Shown: positions 26,535-34,411 of the stretch, one piece after another
Layout of the letters: every line of letters starts with the position of its first letter
Numbering within the stretch: position 1 is the first letter of the stretch
Assembly (NCBI RefSeq): GCF_014650675.1
Contig: NZ_BMVK01000017.1
Span: 62,001 to 126,000 of the forward strand
Source of the DNA: Streptomyces anulatus
GTDB lineage: Bacteria; Actinomycetota; Actinomycetes; Streptomycetales; Streptomycetaceae
Length of the DNA stretch: 64,000 nt
Direction of reading: 5' to 3'
Notes under the pieces: model-generated
What the model saw: the letters and a program-made list of their open reading frames with translations, nothing else
Databases searched by the model: none
What the model was told of the DNA's origin: nothing
Made by a program: the position numbers and the translations under genes

Positions 26535-28235
26535 ATGACCGTGCATCACCTTCCGCAACCTCCGTCCGACGACGAGCTCTACTGGTACTTCGGGCCGCAA
26601 CGCCGGTGGGTGCTGGTGAGCAGCTCGCTGGCCTTCGTGTTCACGGCGGCGACGATGTTCACCTTCGCGTTACGGACCCCCGCGCTGTGGGCCTTCCTCG
26701 CGATCCTCGGGCTGAACGTGGTGGCCCTGCTGCTGTCCTCCGTGAACAGCCTGCGTCAGCGCCGGCTGACCCGGGCCTCGCACGAGGTGCTCGTCCGCGC
26801 CTGGCGGCCCGCCGGACTGCCGGGCGTGGACCTCTACCTGCCGACCTGCGGCGAGCCCCTCCCCGTCCTCGCCAACGCCTATCGCGCGGTCGCCGCCCTC
26901 GACTGGCCGGACGCGCTCACCGTCTGGGTGCTCGACGACGCCGACCGGGCCGAGGTGGCGGACCTCGCGGCCGAGCACGGCTACCGGTACGTCGTGCGCC
27001 CCGACCGGGGCCATCTGAAGAAGGCCGGGAACCTCAACCACGCGCTCACGCTGTCCGAGGCCGAGTTCATCGCGATCCTGGACGCCGACTTCGCACCCCG
27101 GCCGGACTTCCTGCGCCATCTGGTCCCGTATCTCGCGGACCCCGCCGTCGGCATCGTGCAGAGCCCGCAGTGCTTCGACACCGACGCGGGCATGGACTGG
27201 ATCCAGCGCGCCGCCGGGGCCGCGCAGGAGTGGTTCTTCCGCTGGATCCAGCCCTCCCGGGACGCCAGCGACGCGGCGATCTGCTGCGGCAGCAACGCCG
27301 TCTACCGGCGCTCCGCGATCGACCTCGCGGGCGGCTTCGCCCGGCTCGACCACAGCGAGGACCTGTACACCGGACTCGCCCTGCACGAGCGGGGGTTCCG
27401 CACCCAGTACGTCCCGGTCCTGGTCGCCAAGGGCACCTCGCCCGACACCGTCACCTCGTTCGTCAACCAGCAGTACCGGTGGGCGATGGGCAACCTGCAC
27501 CTCCTCGGCACCCCGGTCCTCAAGCGGATGGGCGCGCCCTGGCGGATGCGGCTCTGCTTCTACGAGGGCGTCGTCGGCTACCTGACCACGGCCGTGAACA
27601 CCTTCGCCGCCCCGCTGCCGCCGCTGGTGATGATGTTCTGGTACCCGGACGACATCCGCCCCTGGCATGTCCTGCCGCTGCTCGCCCCGTTGTGGCTGTG
27701 GCAGGTGCTGCTGCCCCGGATCAGCCGGACCCGGTGGCGGGTGGAGGTGATCCGCGCCAACGTCCTCACCAGCGTGGCCGCCGCCACCGCGTTCTGGCAC
27801 ACCCTGCGGGGCCGCAGCGCCGCCTGGGTGCCCACGGGGGTGCGGAGCAGCGGGAGTTCGGGCTCGATGGCCCGCCGGGTCGTGGGCGTCTCGCTGGTCT
27901 GGCTGATCGTGTCCAACGGGGCCGCCGCCGGGGGGCTCGCGCTGGCCGTGGCCCGCAACGGCTGGGAGCCCACCTGGGGCCTCGGCCTCTACCTCCTGGT
28001 CCAGCTCCAGATCAACGTGCCCCTGATCCGCGACCTGTCGGCCGAACTGCGGCCGGACGGCCGCGCACCCGCCGGGGCCGCCGAGGTGCCCGCCGTCCAC
28101 CGTTCGCGGAGCCGGTCCCGGACGGGCATGCTGCCCCGCCGCTGGCCCGAGGCCCTCGCCGCCTCGGCCGTCCTCCTGCTCACCGGCCTGCTCGCCTCCG
28201 GGTGGGTCGACCCGATGCTCCCGTGGCTGAGTTGA
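26535..28235 (+). CDS. Processive GT2 beta-glycan synthase (cellulose/curdlan synthase-like), TTA codon
   Basis: A 566-residue membrane glycosyltransferase. Two hydrophobic segments precede, and several follow, the catalytic domain. Catalytic features are in order: DDAD near residue 134, DAD at 183-185 (UDP-sugar and metal), EDLYTG (acceptor Asp region) and QQYRW at 312-316, the processivity motif of cellulose, chitin and curdlan synthases. No PilZ domain is present. ATG at 26535 behind GGGGGG. Leu46 is TTA (26670-26672), so translation needs the bldA tRNA. The downstream fusion protein starts 23 bases later and should act on its polymer. The sugar is not settled: GH16 downstream points to beta-1,3 or mixed glucan, the DasR-like sites point to amino-sugar control. 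Confidence 0.85.
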   Translation: MTVHHLPQPPSDDELYWYFGPQRRWVLVSSSLAFVFTAATMFTFALRTPALWAFLAILGLNVVALLLSSVNSLRQRRLTRASHEVLVRAWRPAGLPGVDLYLPTCGEPLPVLANAYRAVAALDWPDALTVWVLDDADRAEVADLAAEHGYRYVVRPDRGHLKKAGNLNHALTLSEAEFIAILDADFAPRPDFLRHLVPYLADPAVGIVQSPQCFDTDAGMDWIQRAAGAAQEWFFRWIQPSRDASDAAICCGSNAVYRRSAIDLAGGFARLDHSEDLYTGLALHERGFRTQYVPVLVAKGTSPDTVTSFVNQQYRWAMGNLHLLGTPVLKRMGAPWRMRLCFYEGVVGYLTTAVNTFAAPLPPLVMMFWYPDDIRPWHVLPLLAPLWLWQVLLPRISRTRWRVEVIRANVLTSVAAATAFWHTLRGRSAAWVPTGVRSSGSSGSMARRVVGVSLVWLIVSNGAAAGGLALAVARNGWEPTWGLGLYLLVQLQINVPLIRDLSAELRPDGRAPAGAAEVPAVHRSRSRSRTGMLPRRWPEALAASAVLLLTGLLASGWVDPMLPWLS

Positions 28236-28258
28236 GCCGCACCGAAAGGCGCCACCCG

Positions 28259-31200
28259 ATGCCGTTCCTCCTCTCCCACGGCCCCCGCCGGAAGCGGTCC
28301 GCTCCCCCGCCACCGTCGGCCACACCCCCGTGCCCGGGCGGCCCGGGCGGCGAGTCCGGGCCCAGTCCGCACCGGTCCACGTTCCGCCCCGACATCGAGG
28401 GGCTGCGCGCGGTCGCCGTCCTCGCGGTCCTCGCCTTCCACGCCCAGATACCGGGGGCGGCGGGCGGCTTCGTCGGGGTGGACGTCTTCTTCGTCGTCTC
28501 CGGCTATCTGATCACCGGGCTCCTGGTCCGCGAGGCGATCACCACCGGCCGGATCCGGCTCGGCGACTTCTTCTCCCGCCGGGCCCGCCGGCTGCTGCCC
28601 TCCGCCGCCGTCGTCCTCGCCTCGGTCGCGGTCGCCGGGGCGTGGCTGACCGTACCGCTGCTCCGCGCCGACCTGGAGCAGGACGTCCTCGCGGCCGCGC
28701 TCTCCGTCGCCAACTGGCGGTTCGTCTCCCAGCAGACCGACTACCTGGCCGCCGGGCACGACCAGAGCCCGCTGCTGCACTTCTGGTCGCTCGCCGTCGA
28801 GGAGCAGTTCTACCTGTTCTGGGCCCCGCTGCTGGCGGTGATCGTGCTGGTCGCCGCCCGTGCGGTCCGCCGGGGCCGGGCCGTGCGCGCGGTCGTGGCC
28901 GTCACCACCGCCGCCGTGGCGCTCGCCTCGTTCGCGCTGTCCCTGCACTGGACGCGGGACTCCGTCTCGCTCGCGTACCTCGGAACCCCCTCGCGGGTCT
29001 GGCAGTTCGCCGTCGGCGCGCTGCTGGCACTGCTGCCCTGGCACCTGCTGCGCGGGCCCCGACCGCTGCGGCTGGTCTGCGGATGGGCGGGGGCCGCGGC
29101 GATCGTCTGGTGCGTCGTGTCGTACGACGCGTCGACCCCGTACCCCGGATACGCGGCGCTCGTCCCCACCCTGGGAACGGCCGCCGTGATCCTCGCCGCG
29201 ATCCCGGGCCGGGGCGAGCGCGAGGTCCAAGGGACCCATGGTGTCGGGCGGTTGCTGAGCGGCCGGGCCCCTCGGGCGGTCGGACGGCTCTCCTACAACC
29301 TCTATCTGTGGCACTGGCCGGTGCTCGTCCTCGCCGAGGCCCGGCTCGGGGCGCTCGGCTGGCCCGCGAGGACGGCGCTGACGCTGGCCGCCGCGCTGCC
29401 CGCCCTCGCCACGATGCGCTGGGTCGAGCAGCCGCTGCGCCGCAGCCGTACGGTCTCCGAACTCCCGCGCCGGGGACTGGCGGTGGGGATCTCCGCCATC
29501 GTCCTGCCGGTCGTGCTCGCGCTGGTCGTCGGCACCACGACCCTCCAGCTGATGGGCCCGGCCACCCCGGTCGACGCCAAGGGCCTCCCGCCGGGTGCGG
29601 CTGCCGGCCCTTCGCTGCTCGCCCGGACCGACGGCTCCCCGCTCGCGGACGGCCCGCTGGTGCCGGGACCCGCCCAGGCGCGCAAGGACTTCCCGCCGGA
29701 CGGGGCCTGCCAGGTCGCCCCGGCGGTGACCCGCAGCCCGGAGTGCCTGTTCGGGGCGGTGGACAGCCCGGACCGTGTCGTGCTGCTCGGCGACTCGCAC
29801 GCCGGGCAGTGGTTCTCCCCGCTGCTCGCGCTGGCCTCCCAGCGCGGCTGGGCGCTCCAGGAGCTGGTGAAGCAGGGCTGCCCGCTGCCGGAACTGACCG
29901 TGACGAACCCCCAGTTGGGGCGCGAGTACCGGGAGTGCGACAGCTGGCGGGACGACGCCCTGGACCGCCTGCGTACGGGGCCCGCGCCCCGGCTCATCGT
30001 GATCGCCTCGCTCAACCGGTACACCGCCGACCGTGAACTCCTCTCCGCCGCCTGGGAGAAGACGCTGAAGCGGCTGCGGGCGACCGGCGCGCCGATCGTG
30101 TACATCGAGGACACCCCCGTACCGGGTACGGACATCCCGGCGTGCGTGTCGGGCGCTCCGGACGAGGCGGCGGCCTGCGCGTTCAGCCGGGCGAAGGCGG
30201 TTCCGGCCGACCCGCTGGCGCGGCGGATCGCGGCGGGTGCGGTGCCGGGCGTGCGGTCCGTCAGCGTGAACCCGGTGCTGTGCCCGGGGAACGGCCCGAC
30301 GTGCCCGGCGGTACGGGACCGGATCCTGCTCTACCGGGACGACGCCCATCTGACGAACGTGGCGGCGATCGTGCTGGCCCCCCGGCTGGAGCGGCTGCTG
30401 ACGGAGTCGGGCGCTCTGCCCCCGGCCGGTGCGCCCGCTCCGGCACCGTCCGCCGCACCCGGGGCGGGCGGCTGGACCGAGCTGCTGCGGGACGACTTCG
30501 ACGGACCGGCGAACAGCCGCCCCTCCCCCGCGAACTGGAGCTACGACCTCGGCACGTGCTACCCCGGCTGCCCGGCGCCGCGGTGGGGCACCGGCGAGAT
30601 CGAGACCATGACCGACTCGGCCGACAACGTGCGCCTGGACGGGAAGGGCGTGCTGGAGATCGTGCCCACCAGGAAGGACCGGCGGTGGAGTTCGGGCCGG
30701 ATCACGACCGTGCGGTCCGACTTCGCGCCGCCGCCCGGCGGGGTCCTGCGGATCGAGGCGTCGATCGCGCTGCCGGACGTGACGGGGCCGGGGGCGGCGG
30801 GCTACTGGCCGGCGTTCTGGACCATGGGCGCGGACCTGCGCGACGGGTACACCGGCTGGCCGGGGGTCGGCGAGCTGGACGTGATGGAGTCGGTCAACGG
30901 CCGGGACACCGTCTTCGGCTCGATGCACTGCGGGGTCCTGGACGGCGGCCCGTGCGAGGAGCCCGTGGGGCTGACGTCGGGCCCTCAGGCGTGCGCGGAC
31001 TGCCGCGAGGCGTTCCACACGTACGCCGTCGAGGTCGACCTCTCGCCCGGGGCGCGGGAGGTGCGCTGGTATCGGGACGACCGGGTGTACCACCGGGTGC
31101 GGGCCGACGCGATGGACGCCGGGACCTGGAAGCGGGCCGTGGACCACGGGGTGTTCCTGATCCTGAACGTGGCGGTCGGCGGCAAGCTGCCGGAGGCCGA

Positions 31201-31288
31201 CGGGGCGACGGTGGGCCCCGCGACCGAGCCGGGTCACCCGATGCGGGTCGACCGGGTCAGGGTCGCCACCAGGAGCGCGGCGGGCTGA
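28259..31288 (+). CDS. Acyltransferase-3 / SGNH / GH16 triple-fusion protein
   Basis: A 1009-residue protein joining three activities. Residues 42-400 are an OafA-type membrane acyltransferase (FRPDIEGLRAVAVL start, about ten hydrophobic segments, FFSRRARRLLP, and WSLAVEEQFYLFW). Residues 500-720 are an outer SGNH domain with GDSHAG (Ser513) and DDAH (Asp694/His697), as in OatA-like O-acetyltransferases. Residues 739-1009 are a GH16 beta-glucanase with the intact catalytic set ELDVME (Glu872, Asp874, Glu877) and WPAFWTMG. I know AT3-SGNH as a common fusion, but not with GH16. Start ATG 28259 has GAAAGG nine bases upstream. Coupled to the GT2 gene, it probably acylates and trims the glycan as it leaves the cell. 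Confidence 0.85.
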   Translation: MPFLLSHGPRRKRSAPPPPSATPPCPGGPGGESGPSPHRSTFRPDIEGLRAVAVLAVLAFHAQIPGAAGGFVGVDVFFVVSGYLITGLLVREAITTGRIRLGDFFSRRARRLLPSAAVVLASVAVAGAWLTVPLLRADLEQDVLAAALSVANWRFVSQQTDYLAAGHDQSPLLHFWSLAVEEQFYLFWAPLLAVIVLVAARAVRRGRAVRAVVAVTTAAVALASFALSLHWTRDSVSLAYLGTPSRVWQFAVGALLALLPWHLLRGPRPLRLVCGWAGAAAIVWCVVSYDASTPYPGYAALVPTLGTAAVILAAIPGRGEREVQGTHGVGRLLSGRAPRAVGRLSYNLYLWHWPVLVLAEARLGALGWPARTALTLAAALPALATMRWVEQPLRRSRTVSELPRRGLAVGISAIVLPVVLALVVGTTTLQLMGPATPVDAKGLPPGAAAGPSLLARTDGSPLADGPLVPGPAQARKDFPPDGACQVAPAVTRSPECLFGAVDSPDRVVLLGDSHAGQWFSPLLALASQRGWALQELVKQGCPLPELTVTNPQLGREYRECDSWRDDALDRLRTGPAPRLIVIASLNRYTADRELLSAAWEKTLKRLRATGAPIVYIEDTPVPGTDIPACVSGAPDEAAACAFSRAKAVPADPLARRIAAGAVPGVRSVSVNPVLCPGNGPTCPAVRDRILLYRDDAHLTNVAAIVLAPRLERLLTESGALPPAGAPAPAPSAAPGAGGWTELLRDDFDGPANSRPSPANWSYDLGTCYPGCPAPRWGTGEIETMTDSADNVRLDGKGVLEIVPTRKDRRWSSGRITTVRSDFAPPPGGVLRIEASIALPDVTGPGAAGYWPAFWTMGADLRDGYTGWPGVGELDVMESVNGRDTVFGSMHCGVLDGGPCEEPVGLTSGPQACADCREAFHTYAVEVDLSPGAREVRWYRDDRVYHRVRADAMDAGTWKRAVDHGVFLILNVAVGGKLPEADGATVGPATEPGHPMRVDRVRVATRSAAG

Positions 31289-31306
31289 CCGGGGAACCAC
31301 GCCCCC

Positions 31307-31876
31307 TCAGGGGCTCGGGCTGAACCCTTCGACGGCGAGGGTGAAGAGGCGGTCGGCCTGGACCGACGGTGCGACGTGGTGCTCGGTGGCCAGGGCGATG
31401 CCGACGGCGAGGGTGAGCAGGTCGTGGAAGGTGGTGCCCGCCCTGACCGCCCCGTCGTCCAGGGCGCGGGCCAGCAGCGGGGCCGCCGCGTCGGCGAGCA
31501 CCGCGCCGCAGGAGTGCGGCGCGTCGCCGGCGGGCGCGTCCGTCGGCGGCTCGTAGGTCAGCGCGTCCGCGAGCCCCCGGGCGGATACGGCGTACTCCAC
31601 GAGGCCGCGCAGCCAGTCCAGCAGGGCGGCGCGGCTGTCCTCGGTCCGGCCCAGCTCGTCCGCGCGCCCGCGGAGGGCCTGGATGCGCTCCTGGAAGACG
31701 GCTTCCAGGAGCGCCTGGCGGGTGGGGAAGTGACGGCGCACGGTGGCGGAGCCGACGCCCGCCGTGCGGGCGACCTGTTCGAGGGAGGCGGCGGCTCCGT
31801 GCCGGGCGACCTCGGCCTCCGCCACGGCGAGGATGCGGCTGTAGTTGCGGCGGGCGTCCGCGCGCTGACCGGTCAC
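31307..31876 (-). CDS. TetR-family regulator
   Basis: A 189-residue regulator. The helix-turn-helix is at residues about 12-58 (ILAVAEAEVARHGAAASLEQVARTAGVGSATVRRHFPTRQALLEAVF). The C-terminal ligand part is shorter than usual and Ala-rich. GTG start. It is divergent from the NmrA-family gene, with a 119-base shared region carrying two direct repeats, so it most likely represses that gene and itself. Confidence 0.88.
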   Translation of the reverse strand: MTGQRADARRNYSRILAVAEAEVARHGAAASLEQVARTAGVGSATVRRHFPTRQALLEAVFQERIQALRGRADELGRTEDSRAALLDWLRGLVEYAVSARGLADALTYEPPTDAPAGDAPHSCGAVLADAAAPLLARALDDGAVRAGTTFHDLLTLAVGIALATEHHVAPSVQADRLFTLAVEGFSPSP

Positions 31877-31885
31877 GTTCTCTCC

Positions 31886-31915
31886 ATGGTGCTAAGTGGC
31901 CATGTTGCTAAGTGG
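31886..31915. promoter_or_regulatory. Tandem operator between TetR and NmrA genes
   Basis: ATGGTGCTAAGTGG (31886-31899) and ATGTTGCTAAGTGG (31902-31915) are direct repeats with a 16-base period and one mismatch. They sit 10 bases before the TetR start, a likely autorepression site for the TetR protein. Confidence 0.65.
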
Positions 31916-31995
31916 TGGGCCCCGCCATATCGTAGCCGGGAAGGAAACGGCGGGCCCCGCCGCTTTGCGTTCCCCGGTTGCGAGGAGACACCCCC

Positions 31996-32907
31996 ATGGC
32001 ATCACGTACCGCCCCCGTACTGGTCACCGGCGCCACCGGCCGCCAGGGCGGGGCAGCCGCCCGGGCCCTGCTGGCCGCCGGACTGCCGGTCCGCGCGCTG
32101 GTGCGCGACCCGCTGGCGCCGCGCGCGAAGGACGTCGAGGCGCTGGGCGCCGAGCTGGTGACCGGCGACCTCTCCGTCCGGTCCTCGCTGGACCCCGCGT
32201 GCGACGGCGTCCGGGCCGTGTTCTCGGTGCAGATGCCGCCGATGAGTGACAGCGGCGTCGACTTCGCCGGAGAGCTGGCACAGGCGACGCACCTCGTCGA
32301 GGCCGCACGCGCCGCGGACGTGCCGCAGTTCGTGCAGTCCTCGACCAGCGGGACCGGACGCCACACCGAGACCCCGGGCTGGGCGGAGGGCACCTGGGCG
32401 GCGCTGGAGCCCTACTTCGACACCAAGCAGGCGATCCTGGAGAAGGTGCGCGGGGCGGGCTTCGCCCGCTGGGCCGTGGTCAAGCCCGCGTTCTTCATGG
32501 AGAACCTGCCCCAGTTGGCGCCCGCCGGACCCCGGGGCGGTCTGGCGACGGTCGTCCGGCCGGACACGACCCTGGCGCTGGTGGCGTGCGAGGACATCGG
32601 CGCGGCCGTCGCCCACGCCGTACGGGACCCCGACCGCTTCCACGGGGTGGAGCTGGAGCTCGCGGGCGACCGGCTCACGATGGAGCAGGTGGCCGGGGTG
32701 CTGTCGGCCGTGTGGGGCGTACCGGTGAAGGCCCCCTCGATGGATCTCGACGAGGCCCTCGCGGCAGGGATGCCCGCATGGGGCGCGGGTCACCTGTGGA
32801 GCAACGCCATCACCCAGCCGGCCCGCCCCGAATTCGCCGCGGAGCTGGGGATTCCGGTGACCTCGTTCGCCGACTGGGCCCACCGGAACCTGACGGCGGA
32901 GGCCTGA
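31996..32907 (+). CDS. NmrA-family NAD(P)-binding protein
   Basis: A 303-residue Rossmann protein of the atypical short-chain dehydrogenase type. The dinucleotide loop is GATGRQGGAAARALL (residues 12-26), followed by VRALVRDP and VTGDLSVRSSL. The YDTKQAILE-like helix (YFDTKQAILEKV) and the closing KPAFFMENL fit NmrA/HSCARG redox-sensor or quinone-reductase-like proteins. ATG 31996 has GAGGAG eight bases upstream. Its partner is the divergent TetR regulator. Confidence 0.85.
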   Translation: MASRTAPVLVTGATGRQGGAAARALLAAGLPVRALVRDPLAPRAKDVEALGAELVTGDLSVRSSLDPACDGVRAVFSVQMPPMSDSGVDFAGELAQATHLVEAARAADVPQFVQSSTSGTGRHTETPGWAEGTWAALEPYFDTKQAILEKVRGAGFARWAVVKPAFFMENLPQLAPAGPRGGLATVVRPDTTLALVACEDIGAAVAHAVRDPDRFHGVELELAGDRLTMEQVAGVLSAVWGVPVKAPSMDLDEALAAGMPAWGAGHLWSNAITQPARPEFAAELGIPVTSFADWAHRNLTAEA

Positions 32908-32909
32908 CG

Positions 32910-32928
32910 GCCCGGGAGCGCTCCGGGC
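32910..32928. terminator. Short hairpin between convergent genes
   Basis: GCCCGGG (32910-32916) can pair with CTCCGGGC-like bases up to 32928 around AGCGC. It fills the 25-base gap between the NmrA and GPP34 genes. The core GGAGCGCTCC resembles a CebR half-site but its place argues for termination. Confidence 0.4.
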
Positions 32929-32932
32929 GGTC

Positions 32933-33598
32933 CTACGGCACCACGGAGAGGACCGTCACCACGGTCACCGTGGAGATCGCCGCCTGGAGGTTGCGGATCG
33001 CCTCGCGCACGCTCACGCCCGCCCAGTGGCCTTCGGCGATGTGGGCCATACGTGGGGCGACCTGCTTCTTCGGCAGACCGGGGAAGGCCTGGGGGTGCAT
33101 GCCCGTGGCGTGCAGCAGGGCGATGAGGGCGCTGGTGCGGGCGTCCGGCTCGGCCCCGTGCAGCACCGCGGCGGCCAGCCGGGCGCGCAGCTCCCGCTCG
33201 ACGGTTCCGTCGGCCTCCGGGTAGCGGCGCACGGGGAAGACGCCGAGCGCCCGGTGCTTCTCCTCGGTCACCAGACCACGCGCGACGAGGCTCTCCACGA
33301 CGTCCTGCGAACCCTTGGCGTGGTCCCGGGTCAGCCAGTCGGTCACCTTGCGGCTGCTGGACGTCCCGTGGACCCAGCGCGCCAGCCGGTCGAGCCGGCC
33401 GTCCAGGAGCGGGTCGCCCGTCGGGGACGGGTCGAAGACCTCGACGCGGCCGCCCTTCACCGTGGCACGGCCCGTCATGACCAGCTCCAGGAGCATGCCG
33501 GCCGCCACGCCCCAGCGGGCCGCGCTCTCCCCCTTCGCCGCGCCGGTCGTGTCGTCCAGCGACAGCAGCATGATCTCTTCGCCCAGTGAGACGGCCAT
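32933..33598 (-). CDS. GPP34 (Golgi phosphoprotein 3-like) protein
   Basis: A 221-residue protein of the GPP34 family, which in eukaryotes binds PI4P lipid. Bacterial members are common in Streptomyces, with unknown roles. Hallmarks are SLGEEIMLLSLDDTTG at the start, RWGVAAGMLLELVMTGRATV, RLARWVHG..SSRKVTDWLTRDHAKG and the final LIALLHATGMHPQAFPG. It is amphipathic rather than membrane-spanning. Transcribed alone. Confidence 0.85.
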   Translation of the reverse strand: MAVSLGEEIMLLSLDDTTGAAKGESAARWGVAAGMLLELVMTGRATVKGGRVEVFDPSPTGDPLLDGRLDRLARWVHGTSSSRKVTDWLTRDHAKGSQDVVESLVARGLVTEEKHRALGVFPVRRYPEADGTVERELRARLAAAVLHGAEPDARTSALIALLHATGMHPQAFPGLPKKQVAPRMAHIAEGHWAGVSVREAIRNLQAAISTVTVVTVLSVVP

Positions 33599-33681
33599 GG
33601 TGCGGCTCCCCGATTCGTTACGTGTCGACCGGACAGACGTACGAGCCCCGTCCGAGGTTGCTCAGGGGACGAAACCGCTGC

Positions 33682-34299
33682 TCAGGAAGGTTCCGCTGCG
33701 GCGAAGGCGCCCCGGGCCAGCCGGTGCAGCAGGGCGGCGGTCACCGCCCGGCCGGGCAGGGCCTCGGGGCGGGCCAGGTGCGGGGTGGAGTTCAGCAGGC
33801 CGAAGACGGCGTGCACGGTGACGCGGGCCCGGTTCTCGGCCAGCGACGGGTAGAGGGCGCGGACGACGCCGACCCAGACCTCGACGTACTCGCGCTGCAG
33901 CCGCCGCACCCGCTTGCGGTCCGTGTCGCGCAGCCGGTCCAGCTCGCGGTCGTGGAGGGTGATCAGGGGGCGGTCGTCGAGGGCGAAGTCGATGTGGCCC
34001 TCGATGAGCGCGTCCAGAAGGGCCTCCGGGGAGCCGTCGCCCCGGGCGGCGTCCTCCGACACCCGCATGCGGCCGCCTTCCAGCAGCCGTTCGCTGATGC
34101 CCACCAGGAGCTCGGCGAGCATCGCGTCCTTGCCGGGGAAGTGGCGGTAGAGGCCGGGACCGCTGATCCCGACGGCGGCGCCTATCTCGTCGACGCCGAC
34201 ACCGTGGAAGCCGCGCTCGGCGAAGAGGCGGGCGGCCTCCCGGAGGATCTGCTCGCGGCGGGTGGGGGCCGCGACGCGGGCGGCGGCATGGGTGCTCAT
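33682..34299 (-). CDS. TetR regulator of the branched-chain acyl-CoA operon
   Basis: A 205-residue TetR protein. The helix-turn-helix covers residues about 15-62 (ILREAARLFAERGFHGVGVDEIGAAVGISGPGLYRHFPGKDAML). The C-terminal part resembles regulators that sense acyl-CoA. It is divergent from the carboxylase operon, and the 112-base gap contains two copies of one 16-base operator, so it is the likely repressor of leucine breakdown genes. Confidence 0.88.
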   Translation of the reverse strand: MSTHAAARVAAPTRREQILREAARLFAERGFHGVGVDEIGAAVGISGPGLYRHFPGKDAMLAELLVGISERLLEGGRMRVSEDAARGDGSPEALLDALIEGHIDFALDDRPLITLHDRELDRLRDTDRKRVRRLQREYVEVWVGVVRALYPSLAENRARVTVHAVFGLLNSTPHLARPEALPGRAVTAALLHRLARGAFAAAEPS

Positions 34300-34322
34300 G
34301 AGGATTCATTCTAGACAGGGTC

Positions 34323-34367
34323 GTTAGCGCTCGTTAACCTGTGGGAAACGCGTTAACGATCACTAAC
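34323..34367. promoter_or_regulatory. Paired TetR operators (inverted copies) before the leucine catabolic operon
   Basis: GTTAGCGCTCGTTAAC (34323-34338) and GTTAACGATCACTAAC (34352-34367) lie 29 bases apart. The reverse complement of the first, GTTAACGAGCGCTAAC, matches the second at 14 of 16. Each is itself a GTTA..TAAC near-palindrome. They are placed between the TetR start and the carboxyltransferase start, suited to control both. Confidence 0.75.
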
Positions 34368-34411
34368 AGCAGCGGTTGACTATCGCGGTACGGGCAAGGG
34401 GGCTCGACACG

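Noticed and set aside
32910..32928. Possible second CebR box (GGAGCGCTCC core)
   Set aside because: It fills a convergent intergenic gap where regulation is unlikely and lacks the outer T/A; better read as a terminator.
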